A stretch of 64,000 nt of DNA from Asticcacaulis tiandongensis (GTDB taxonomy: Bacteria > Pseudomonadota > Alphaproteobacteria > Caulobacterales > Caulobacteraceae). Each line of letters begins with the position of its first letter. Position 1 is the stretch's first letter. Of this stretch, positions 52,280 through 61,067 are shown one piece after another. The notes under the pieces were generated by a model, which saw only the letters and a program-made list of their open reading frames with translations, was not told where the DNA came from and made no database searches. The translations under genes were made by a program, and so were the position numbers. The DNA lies in NCBI RefSeq assembly GCF_006475605.1, contig NZ_SSBC01000019.1:62001-126000 (forward strand). The letters are read 5' to 3'.

Positions 52280-52362
52280 AAAAAAAAGCCGCGCATTGCG
52301 GCGCGGCTTGAAGTCAACAGGGAGGAAACGCCCAGGAAGGGCGACAACGCCGAAGCGCTGAT
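52280..52362 (-). ncRNA. Small RNA with anti-SD motifs, copy 2
   Basis: Homologue of the RNA at 19837-19920. Read on the minus strand: hairpin CAGCGC-TTCG-GCGTTG (52360-52345), hairpin GCCC-TTCCT-GGGC (52342-52330), unpaired CGTTTCCTCCCTG, then terminator AGCCGCGC/GCGCGGCT type (arms 52301-52308 and 52287-52294) with eight Ts. Compared with copy 1, stem 1 changes a G-C to G-U and a U-G to C-G, keeping pairing, while the loop and CU-rich motifs are identical. The gene sits between the Pho box of pstS and fghA, with its own promoter. Confidence 0.82.
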
Positions 52363-52368
52363 GAGGGA

Positions 52369-52396
52369 TATATAGGGTGCGCTGCGAAAAGTGCAA
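52369..52396 (-). promoter_or_regulatory. Promoter of small RNA copy 2
   Basis: Minus strand TTGCAC (52391-52396) and TATATA (52369-52374) with 16-base spacing, placing the start near 52362, one or two bases before stem 1. Confidence 0.65.
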
Positions 52397-52475
52397 GCGC
52401 GATCATGAGCGAAAGTGATCAAACCGAAGTTACAAAATGTAATTTTACGTATAAAACACTTAAAATGTAATAAAA

Positions 52476-53318
52476 TCAGTTTTTTAGCCTTTGGGTATGA
52501 AAATCCAAATGGTCATCAATAAAGGATGAAATGAAATAATAGCTATGGTCATAGCCTTCCTGACGGCGCAGAGTGATCTTTTGACCGGAGACATTCGCCG
52601 CCTGTTCCAGCAATTCCGGCATGAGTTGCGTTTCAAGGAAACTGTCAGCCAGTCCCTGATCGATCAGAATGTTATCAAACGGTGCACCCTTGCCTTTCGA
52701 CAGACGAATGGCGGCGTCATAGCGCTCCCATGTTGAATGATCGGCCCCAAGATAGGCATTGAATGCCTTTTGGCCCCACGGACAATGGGTGGGCGAGGCA
52801 ATAGGCGCAAAAGCTGACACCGAACGGAACAGGTGCGGATAGTTCATGGCCAGAGTCAGCGCACCATGTCCGCCCATAGAGTGACCGGAAATACCGACGC
52901 GGCTTGTGTCGGCCGGAAAATTATCGGCAATCAGCGGCAGCAATTCTTCGGTGATATAGGATTCCATCTGAAAATGAGGTGCCCATGGGCTTTCGGTGGC
53001 ATTGACATAAAAGCCTGCGCCTTGTCCCAGATCATAGGCTTCGTCATTGGCGACGGTTTCGCCCCGTGGCGAGGTGTCCGGCGCGACCACAATCAGCCCC
53101 AATTCGGCGGCGCGTTTATAGGCACCGGCTTTTTCCGTGAAATTGTTGGCCGTACAGGTCAGGCCAGACAACCACAGAAAGACCGGAAACGGGCCTTCGC
53201 CCTCGGGGACAAAGACGCTCAGGGCCATAGGGGTCTGGGTGGAAGCGGACTCATGTTTGACAAACTGCAAACGGCCTCCGGCTACCTTGTGTTCGGCGGT
53301 GACTTCAAAACCGGACAT
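52476..53318 (-). CDS. fghA: S-formylglutathione hydrolase
   Basis: A 280-residue esterase-D family enzyme of standard length. The triad is visible: Ser in GISGHSMGGHGAL (about 147), Asp in LIDQGLADSFL (about 223) and His in EGYDHSYYF (about 256). WLSGLTCTANNF near residue 50 is diagnostic. It hydrolyses S-formylglutathione to formate and glutathione, the step after AdhC in formaldehyde detoxification; adhC lies 2.2 kb away beyond two unrelated genes. Confidence 0.95.
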   Translation of the reverse strand: MSGFEVTAEHKVAGGRLQFVKHESASTQTPMALSVFVPEGEGPFPVFLWLSGLTCTANNFTEKAGAYKRAAELGLIVVAPDTSPRGETVANDEAYDLGQGAGFYVNATESPWAPHFQMESYITEELLPLIADNFPADTSRVGISGHSMGGHGALTLAMNYPHLFRSVSAFAPIASPTHCPWGQKAFNAYLGADHSTWERYDAAIRLSKGKGAPFDNILIDQGLADSFLETQLMPELLEQAANVSGQKITLRRQEGYDHSYYFISSFIDDHLDFHTQRLKN

Positions 53319-53375
53319 GGTGACATTCTCCTTGGTGGGCTGGGGCTATCTTACGGTATAAGGTATAAGATTGCG

Positions 53376-53424
53376 ATTAGAGCGCATCCCGAAAAGTGTG
53401 AAGCGATTTTCGGTTCAGACACCC
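53376..53424. repeat. Dispersed alphaproteobacterial palindromic element
   Basis: Contains AGAGCGCATCCCGAAAAGTG and, facing it, GATTTTCGG; arms CCGAAAA (53389-53395) and TTTTCGG (53407-53413). The core closely resembles the GAAAAGTGTGAA-type palindromic elements scattered through alphaproteobacterial genomes. It fills the gap between the LytTR and fghA genes. Confidence 0.55.
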
Positions 53425-53473
53425 TGATTAAATGAATTTCTTCGGCCAGAAACGAGGATCAGCACCCAAGGCG

Positions 53474-54343
53474 TCACGACGCTGTCAGGTCTTTGCGATA
53501 ACGACGGCTGCCACGTAATATCGTTCCGGTCGTCAGGGTGATCTCGAAATCACCGGATGGGGCGGTGCGGGTGTCGGTAATAAAGCGACGATTGACCAGC
53601 CTCGATTTGTGAATGCGCACAAAATCAGACGGCAGGCGTTTGTGAAGATCATCCAGACCGGTGCGGATCAGCAGGGGCAGCGCGCGGTCGCAAATATAAA
53701 GTTCAGCATAATTACCGGCCGCCGCCACCCAGATGATATCCGCCGGAAGCAAATGATAGGCCTGACTGCCTGAGCGAAAAGTGAGACGCTCTTGCGCAGA
53801 TACCTGAGATACAGCCAATTTTGGCCTCAGATAGTAATCGCTGATCACGAGCAGGGAGATCAGCAAACCGTAGGTCGGGATATCCTTGGCACCCTCATAA
53901 AGCATTTGCAGCAACGGTCGGCTGTTGGAGAAATCATAGGTGGCACCCATCAAACCATAGATCAGCTTGCGGCTACCTACCATCAGGACCACATGGCTAA
54001 GCCAGAACCCGACCGCCAGAAAGCTGTGCCACATGATAAGGCGGTTCCAGCGCAGATTGCGCTGCTGTAGCCGTCTGTAGGCTACAAAAAGGACGGAGCT
54101 GAGTGCCAGAATAGCGGCGACGCTGGTCAGGCTATGTATGGATGAATGCCATGAACGGGCCGAATCCGGTCGAATAAGGGCATCGAGCGAATCTGACCCA
54201 ACTGACGCCACCAGAGACACTATAATCAGGACAGCGGTGACCGTAATGTAAGGCCACAGGCGCAGTCCATGCGCATCGGCTAACCAGCTTTTTGGCCTGT
54301 CCACCGTTTGTCCCTGAGGCCCCACCGCTTGTGTCATGCGCAT
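53474..54343 (-). CDS. Membrane-anchored LytTR transcription regulator
   Basis: A 289-residue protein with four predicted transmembrane helices (residues 30-50, 73-90, 105-125, 155-170) and a C-terminal LytTR DNA-binding domain (about 188-287), recognised from IIWVAAAGNYAELY, RTGLDDLHKRLPSDFVRIHKSRLVN and GSRRYRKDL. It has no receiver domain; such proteins can work with a membrane partner that holds them inactive. It diverges from an FtsX-type permease gene with only 62 bases between the starts, so that gene is the obvious partner and target. Confidence 0.85.
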   Translation of the reverse strand: MRMTQAVGPQGQTVDRPKSWLADAHGLRLWPYITVTAVLIIVSLVASVGSDSLDALIRPDSARSWHSSIHSLTSVAAILALSSVLFVAYRRLQQRNLRWNRLIMWHSFLAVGFWLSHVVLMVGSRKLIYGLMGATYDFSNSRPLLQMLYEGAKDIPTYGLLISLLVISDYYLRPKLAVSQVSAQERLTFRSGSQAYHLLPADIIWVAAAGNYAELYICDRALPLLIRTGLDDLHKRLPSDFVRIHKSRLVNRRFITDTRTAPSGDFEITLTTGTILRGSRRYRKDLTAS

Positions 54344-54405
54344 TTATCGGCGAGTGCGGATTTGTAAACTGGCGGTCTGTTTCCTGTCATTGCCGTGCTT
54401 TGTTT

Positions 54406-55545
54406 ATGTCTCTTGCGCTTAGTAGTCTTATTCACGATTGGCGTCGTTATGTCACCGCCGTTATCGCTCTGGCTGTATCAGGTTTGCTGGTCTTGTCCAT
54501 GGTAGGCATGTTCGTCGGTATGGGTAAATCCAATACCGCGACGGTTGACCGGTCTCCGGCGGATATCATGATACTGTCACCCAGATCCGAGAGCCTGTAC
54601 AACAATAGCTTCAGTCAGCCGCGTCGTCTGATTGCTCAGATCTATGGTCACCCTGACGTTCTTGAGGTGCAGTCTTTCGATACAGGGTGGGCCGCATGGG
54701 CCAATTTCCCGAATGAGGCGCAACCGGCGCGTAATGAGGGGGTGGTCGTGTCCATAGTCGATCCTGTGCCGGGCTCCGTCACGGTGCCTGTCGATTTCAG
54801 TGAGGCGGCCAGAGCGGCCTTGCGGGTGCCCTACACGGTACTGATCGATGAGACGGCCCGTGCGCGTCTGGGGGCAGGGGCCGATGATGACGTTAAGATC
54901 AATGGCAAGCGCGTCAGGGTAGGGGCGACCATCAGCGGCTATCCGGCCCTGTTTAACACCACCATCTATATGTCGCGCCGGACCGCATCGCTTTTGGGAA
55001 TATACAGAGAGTCAGGACGGGTCGGGGCCATTATGGCGCGGGTGCGCACGCCTGAGAACGCCGAACGGATAGCCGCCGAACTGAACCTGATGGGGCAGGG
55101 GCAATATAAGGCATGGACACGAGCCGAACTATCAAAACGCAGTCAGATCGCCCTGCTCAAAGAAGGCGGCATAGCCATCATGATCGGTTTTTCGGTCGTT
55201 GTGTCGATGTTTATTGGCGTGGTCATCACCTGGCAGACCCTGCAAGGCGCCATAGCCGCCAGCGTCAAGGAGTTTTCTACCTTTCGTGCCATGGGGGTGC
55301 CGATGTTCCGCTTACGCTGCGTTGTGATGGAGCTCAGTCTGTGGGTCGGAGCCACAGGCATTCTGACGGCGGCTGCATTGACACTTCTGATCCGCCAGAT
55401 TGCCAGCCTGATACATGTGCCTATGGCGTTCCCGCCTTATGTGACCGTTCCTGTGGCCATAGGGCTTATGGTGACGGCCATTGTATCGGGTTTTTTCTCA
55501 TTGGGGGTTTTGGAAAAGGCCCAGCCCGCCGATCTTTTAAGATAG
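54406..55545 (+). CDS. FtsX/DevC-type ABC permease, orphan
   Basis: About 379 residues. A first helix (about 16-37), a large periplasmic domain, then three C-terminal helices (about 260-285, 310-335, 348-368) form the FtsX/MacB permease layout; FRAMGVPMFRL is the usual coupling segment. The best match is the DevC subgroup, whose systems need a DevA ATPase and a DevB adaptor; neither is next to it. The start is the ATG at 54406; the longer frame reaches back into the LytTR gene. It may use an ATPase encoded elsewhere or act with the divergent LytTR membrane protein. Confidence 0.8.
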   Translation: MSLALSSLIHDWRRYVTAVIALAVSGLLVLSMVGMFVGMGKSNTATVDRSPADIMILSPRSESLYNNSFSQPRRLIAQIYGHPDVLEVQSFDTGWAAWANFPNEAQPARNEGVVVSIVDPVPGSVTVPVDFSEAARAALRVPYTVLIDETARARLGAGADDDVKINGKRVRVGATISGYPALFNTTIYMSRRTASLLGIYRESGRVGAIMARVRTPENAERIAAELNLMGQGQYKAWTRAELSKRSQIALLKEGGIAIMIGFSVVVSMFIGVVITWQTLQGAIAASVKEFSTFRAMGVPMFRLRCVVMELSLWVGATGILTAAALTLLIRQIASLIHVPMAFPPYVTVPVAIGLMVTAIVSGFFSLGVLEKAQPADLLR

Positions 55546-55562
55546 GCGGGCCTGAACCTTCA

Positions 55563-56672
<1,110 letters not shown>

Positions 56673-56916
56673 CAGGGTGCTTCCGGCAATTCAACTACAG
56701 ATGAGAAGGGTTATGGCGTTCAGGGTGCCTATTGTAAATCCTATAACATTCAAAATCTTATGACATTGATGTGTTGGCTGAAGTAAAGCGCCAATAAAAT
56801 GGTGCAACGCAATATAAAGTGGTTGTGAAACGAACCTATATTAAATCATATTGCCTAAATTAGAATATCTGTCAGGCTATGTCTAAGATAACATAAAATA
56901 AACTGAGGAAATAGCT

Positions 56917-57090
56917 ATGAAGGACACCCTGATTTCGTTGGGGCTTATTAGCCTCATGATCACGCTATTCATCATTACAGTTTTGTCTTCGGGACACGGC
57001 ACAATCAGCCTGAATGAAGCTGTGCCGATTATCGCCGCGCTTTTGATGATTGCCGCCATTATCAGCAGCCACAAAGCCAACAAGCACTAA
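56917..57090 (+). CDS. Small two-helix membrane protein
   Basis: A 57-residue frame with a good ribosome site (TGAGGAAATAGCT before ATG). Two hydrophobic helices, ISLGLISLMITLFIITVL (about 6-23) and AVPIIAALLMIAAIIS (about 35-50), are joined by a polar loop, and the tail is basic (SSHKANKH). It stands alone between adhC and a TonB-dependent receptor gene. Not recognised; its antisense frame is a shadow. Confidence 0.6.
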   Translation: MKDTLISLGLISLMITLFIITVLSSGHGTISLNEAVPIIAALLMIAAIISSHKANKH

Positions 57091-57114
57091 AGGCAGCGCC
57101 TCCCGTTTCAGAAA

Positions 57115-57205
57115 TAAAAAGACCGCCTGCCAGTAACGGCAGGCGGCTTAAGTTGTGCCGGTTCGCACTTAAGGGGGAGGAGGAGAGGAACCGACAATCA
57201 GAAAA
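57115..57205 (-). ncRNA. CU-rich 3' RNA of the TonB-dependent receptor gene
   Basis: Downstream of a first terminator-like hairpin (57211-57241), the minus strand shows CGGTTC/GAACCG arms (57193-57188 and 57164-57159) presenting a loop with CTCTCCTCCTCCCCC, then a second strong terminator (57123-57146). An alternative hairpin (CTTAAG arms at 57147-57173) excludes the first. The layout, with an anti-SD loop plus terminator behind an mRNA, resembles processed CU-rich sRNAs of alphaproteobacteria. No separate promoter is evident. Confidence 0.5.
57123..57146 (-). terminator. Second terminator downstream of the receptor gene
   Basis: A 9-bp perfect stem CCGCCTGCC/GGCAGGCGG with a 6-base loop; TCTTTTTATT follows on the minus strand. 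It also faces the small membrane protein gene. Confidence 0.85.
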
Positions 57206-57210
57206 AGAAA

Positions 57211-57241
57211 GGGCGGCAAGAGAAGAAACCCCTGACCGCCC
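57211..57241 (-). terminator. First terminator downstream of the receptor gene
   Basis: A 6-bp stem GGGCGG/CCGCCC with a 19-base loop, then TTTCTTTTTC on the minus strand, 24 bases after the stop. It is weaker than the second one, so readthrough is likely. Confidence 0.6.
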
Positions 57242-57264
57242 CCTGAATTCCGGATTAACGGAAT

Positions 57265-60200
57265 TTAGTTCTTGATGGTGAAACCAACGAAGAAGCGGCG
57301 ACCGGAGTATCCTTCGTTGATCAGACGAACGTCGCCGGCGCTCAGGGCCTCGGTCTCTTCCGTCAGGTTCTTGCCTTCGGCGAACAGCGACAGATTCGGG
57401 GCGAAGGACGGACGATAGGTGACCTTGGTGTCCAGATAACCGGTGGCATCGGCGAATACCGGCTGACCGGACGTATCCGAAGCGCTCACCAGATACTCAG
57501 AGCGGTAGTTATAGGCCAGACGCGCGTTGATCGGGCCTTTGTCGTACCATAGGGTCAGGTTGTAGCTGTCCTGCGACAGGCCCGGATAGGGCAGGGGCGA
57601 CCCGTCAAGCGCGCTGAACAGTTCGACATTGTCCGCTTTCTGGTAAGTGTAGTTGGCATCCACACCAAAGCCCGACCAGATACCCGGCAGGAAGGTGAAG
57701 GCAGTTTTCGCCGTCAGTTCCACACCCGAAATCTGAGCGCCTTCGCCGTTGATATAGGAGTTATAGTAGTAGCGCGTGCCATCACCGAACACGTCCTGAA
57801 GGCCCAGAGCCACGCGATCGCTGATGTAGAAGCTGGTGATATCCTTGAAGAAGAAGCCGCTGCTCAGCTGGGTGTCGCGGTTCGGATACCATTCGATGCT
57901 CAGGTCGTACTGATCGGCGCGGTAAGGCTTCAGGCCCGGATTGCCGGCGTTACAGCTATCGGGTTCATCGGCAGCACCATCATTGGTGAAGTCGATGGTG
58001 CAGTCGATATTCGGTTGCAGGAAGCCCAACTTCGGACGCGCCATCAGCTTGGCCCAGCCCGCACGAACATTGAGTTCGCTCGGGACGATCCAGGCGTTGA
58101 TGTTGAAGCTTGGCAGATAGACGGTGTAGTCGTCCTTCATAGTCGTGAAGGTATTGCTGACGATGGCCGTCGTTCTGCCTGCATCCGTATCGTTCGGGTC
58201 ATTCCACTGTGTCTCACGACGGATATGTTGACCGGAGGCCGTAACTTCAGTGGTCACGCGACGCAGGCCGAAGTTACCCGACACATCGTAGTTCCATGCC
58301 GGGAAGGCATAGTTGATGCGGATATACTGGGCGTCGGTTTTTTCCTGAATGTTGTAGGGGATTTGCTTGTAGGTATTGCCGTCACTGCCGACCGATTCAA
58401 ACAGGCTGTCCAGATTGAAGCGGGAGGTGTCCAGATGCTGGGCAACTCCGTTGAAGGTCGGATAGAGCCAGTCGCTGGCGATCTGACCGCCGCCGAAGTA
58501 GAAGGTGGTCGGCAGAGGCTTAAGGGACTCATTGAACACGCTGTTGGCAAAGGCGCGTGACCAGTTTTCGGTCGAGTTCCAGTGGTCGGTATTGTAGGGC
58601 TGACCGTAGGTCGGGACCGTTTGATCAACAAGCTGACCATCGACTATGATGGCGGTCGAGTTGATCGAGTTGGCATAAACAACCGTGTTGTCATTTGGCG
58701 ATGACAGATTGCTGCCCGGATCGACAATATAACCACCGTAGCCATAGCCGGAGCTAATAGTATCGGTGAAGCGAGCACCAAACTGGATACTATCGATAAA
58801 GTTCCAGTTGGTGTTGTGGGTGAAGTCGATCTTGTATTGATCTTCGCTATTAGCCGATTGAGACGGGCGATACTGGATTTGGAACTGACGAGCTGCACCG
58901 ATATCGGCCGGACTATAGCCATCGGCGAAAGTGAAGGTCGGCGCATTGCCGTCACCAAGGGCTACGACCATGCCCGGCGTGTCGAAGCTGACGCTGACAT
59001 TGTTAGTCTGGCTCAGGGTTTCGGTCTCGGCATTGGCACCGGTAAAGGCGATCTTCCAGCGGTCGCCATTATAGTTGAAGCCGTAAGAGATATATTCCGA
59101 CGTGGCCTTGTAGTTGAAGTCACGCGAGGAAATGCTGAAGGCGCTGTTGCCGCCGCGACCGGAGGTTCCCAGACAATCACCAGCGGTCCATGACACCACA
59201 TTGTGGTTGTCATCGACGACGACACCGGGAACGTTGACGGCAGTGCCATCACGACGGGTTGGTACGCCATTGACCACAATCAACTGATCATTGACAACGC
59301 GGGCACAGTTGTCGCCGGAATGGTTCAGACGGTCGAGGTTGGTGAAGCTGGTGCCGTAGTTGATGTCGTTCAGTTGCTGGTTGCGGCGGTTGTACTGATA
59401 GCTGGCCCAGACATCCATCTTGTCATTGATGCGGTACTGCGCCGTCAGTTCTGCTGAGGAGCGGTCGTCCTCACGTGTCCAGACGCGATAGCGTTGGTTG
59501 CGGCCATTATAGTCGAACCACTGGCTCAGGCATTGGTTGACGAAGGTGGTGGTCGCCAGGTCTTGCTCATCCGGTGATGTGGCCGCCCAGCAGTCCTCTT
59601 TGTTCTCGATGCTGGCAATCGCGTTGTTCATTTCCGCGCTGTAACCGGCATTGTAATATTCAACCGTTTTATCAGCAGAGCCGTCAAAGTCGGCCTGACG
59701 CGCCCAGGAGTGGTTATCGACATAGTCGCCGCGGGTGTTGACCTTATCAGAGGTCAGGTTGGCCATCAGGCCGAGACGTCCGTCAAGAAGCTGTGTCGCA
59801 CCGAAAATGCTGGCGCGTGGGGTCCAGCCATCGAGCGTGTCGAGATTTTGCCATGAACCGGTGATCGAATAGGTGGGCTTGCGGAAATCAAGCGGGCGAC
59901 GGGTCTGAACGCTGACCGTGCCGCCGACGCCGCCTTCGGTCATGTCAGCGGTAAAGCCCTTGAACACGTCGATCGACTTGACCAGTTCCGACGGCAGTTC
60001 GCGGAAGTCCTGACCCCGGCCGCCGCCGCCATAGACGTTGATGTTACCGGCGGTGGACATCAGGCTGACGCCATTGATTTCAACGCGGTTCAGGTCGGGC
60101 TCGACGCCACGTATAGACACCTGAGTACCTTCGCCCATGTCGCGTGCCAGCTGAACGCCGGTGATGCGGCCCAGCGCTTCACCTACGTTTTTGTCAGGGA

Positions 60201-60444
60201 ACTGGCCGATATCTTCTGCGACGATGGAGTCGGCGATCGTGGCGTTACGCTTCTTGCGCTGCATGGCAGATTGCAGTGAGGCGCGGGTGCCGACAACGGT
60301 GACTTCGGTCACATCGCCAGCGTCGTCACTAGCAGGGGCAGCGTCCTGCGCAAAGGCGGGCACGGAAGCCGCCATAACGCCTACGGCAACAATGGCGGTT
60401 GAGCGGCGCAGATAATGCCGAAGGGTCGAGGTCGAAGGTTTCAT
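57265..60444 (-). CDS. TonB-dependent receptor, Xanthomonas/Caulobacter type
   Basis: A receptor of about 1059 residues, long for the family. Signal peptide ends in AFAQD. The plug domain has TVVGTRASLQSAMQRKK, DIGQFPDKNVGEALGRITGVQ and VSIRGVEPDLNRVEINGV, which define the Xanthomonas/Caulobacter class used for import of plant-derived oligosaccharides. A barrel of many strands follows. The start at 60444 has GGAG ahead; the longer frame from 60474 is not needed. It is followed downstream by two terminators and a CU-rich RNA, and preceded by an unusually long AT-rich leader. The neighbouring GH2 glucuronidase-type gene suggests that the substrate is a glucuronate-bearing oligosaccharide, which is inference. 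Confidence 0.9.
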   Translation of the reverse strand: MKPSTSTLRHYLRRSTAIVAVGVMAASVPAFAQDAAPASDDAGDVTEVTVVGTRASLQSAMQRKKRNATIADSIVAEDIGQFPDKNVGEALGRITGVQLARDMGEGTQVSIRGVEPDLNRVEINGVSLMSTAGNINVYGGGGRGQDFRELPSELVKSIDVFKGFTADMTEGGVGGTVSVQTRRPLDFRKPTYSITGSWQNLDTLDGWTPRASIFGATQLLDGRLGLMANLTSDKVNTRGDYVDNHSWARQADFDGSADKTVEYYNAGYSAEMNNAIASIENKEDCWAATSPDEQDLATTTFVNQCLSQWFDYNGRNQRYRVWTREDDRSSAELTAQYRINDKMDVWASYQYNRRNQQLNDINYGTSFTNLDRLNHSGDNCARVVNDQLIVVNGVPTRRDGTAVNVPGVVVDDNHNVVSWTAGDCLGTSGRGGNSAFSISSRDFNYKATSEYISYGFNYNGDRWKIAFTGANAETETLSQTNNVSVSFDTPGMVVALGDGNAPTFTFADGYSPADIGAARQFQIQYRPSQSANSEDQYKIDFTHNTNWNFIDSIQFGARFTDTISSGYGYGGYIVDPGSNLSSPNDNTVVYANSINSTAIIVDGQLVDQTVPTYGQPYNTDHWNSTENWSRAFANSVFNESLKPLPTTFYFGGGQIASDWLYPTFNGVAQHLDTSRFNLDSLFESVGSDGNTYKQIPYNIQEKTDAQYIRINYAFPAWNYDVSGNFGLRRVTTEVTASGQHIRRETQWNDPNDTDAGRTTAIVSNTFTTMKDDYTVYLPSFNINAWIVPSELNVRAGWAKLMARPKLGFLQPNIDCTIDFTNDGAADEPDSCNAGNPGLKPYRADQYDLSIEWYPNRDTQLSSGFFFKDITSFYISDRVALGLQDVFGDGTRYYYNSYINGEGAQISGVELTAKTAFTFLPGIWSGFGVDANYTYQKADNVELFSALDGSPLPYPGLSQDSYNLTLWYDKGPINARLAYNYRSEYLVSASDTSGQPVFADATGYLDTKVTYRPSFAPNLSLFAEGKNLTEETEALSAGDVRLINEGYSGRRFFVGFTIKN

Positions 60445-61015
60445 TTTTACGCTCCTGAAGACTTGAAACCGCACGTCCCCCCAACGGACGGCCCAGCCGC
60501 TTTGGGTCTTGTCTTCAAAGATCGCGTGGAAACAGACGGTGACAAAGAAACGAAAGCTTCAATCTGTCCTGTCGGTGCGCTGTGCGAGGCACGGGCGCTG
60601 TTCCCTGTGTGCGACCTGAGCTGATCAGACCTTTATGCGGCTTGCTGGAAGTCGTCATTTACGATCATGAACGATCAGTCAATATCAATTTTCGACATAA
60701 CAATAATATTTGATGATATTGAAAAATGTGTGACAATTTGGAACCATATATCGCCATATTCATGAGAAATTTCGACTTTAAATGGACAAAAATAGGTCAA
60801 ATTACAAATAACTGCGATATTAGTAATGCGGTAATATGATGAATGACACTTAAATTATTTATAATTTTATATTATAATGAAATTATATCACTTATAAAAA
60901 TCCTATACTTATAAATACATAAGTTATTTTCAATAAATACTATATTTTATTGATGAAAAGAACCGCCTTGTTGATTGATAATGACTATTTTCAAAATCAC
61001 TAGAATAACGGGCAC
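60445..61015. other. AT-rich intergenic region upstream of the receptor
   Basis: About 570 bases without a convincing gene. From 60650 to 61010 the sequence is strikingly AT-rich compared with its surroundings. It contains the inverted repeat ACTTAT-N6-ATAAGT (60907-60924). It probably holds the receptor promoter and regulator sites, and might bind a nucleoid protein. Confidence 0.6.
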
Positions 61016-61049
61016 AAAAAACCCCGCTGGATTTACCAGCGGGGTTTTT
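61016..61049 (-). terminator. Terminator of the GH2 glucuronidase-type gene
   Basis: A 9-bp perfect stem CCCCGCTGG/CCAGCGGGG with loop ATTTA; six or more Ts follow on the minus strand. Confidence 0.9.
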
Positions 61050-61067
61050 CGGTTAAAGCGTCTGAGG

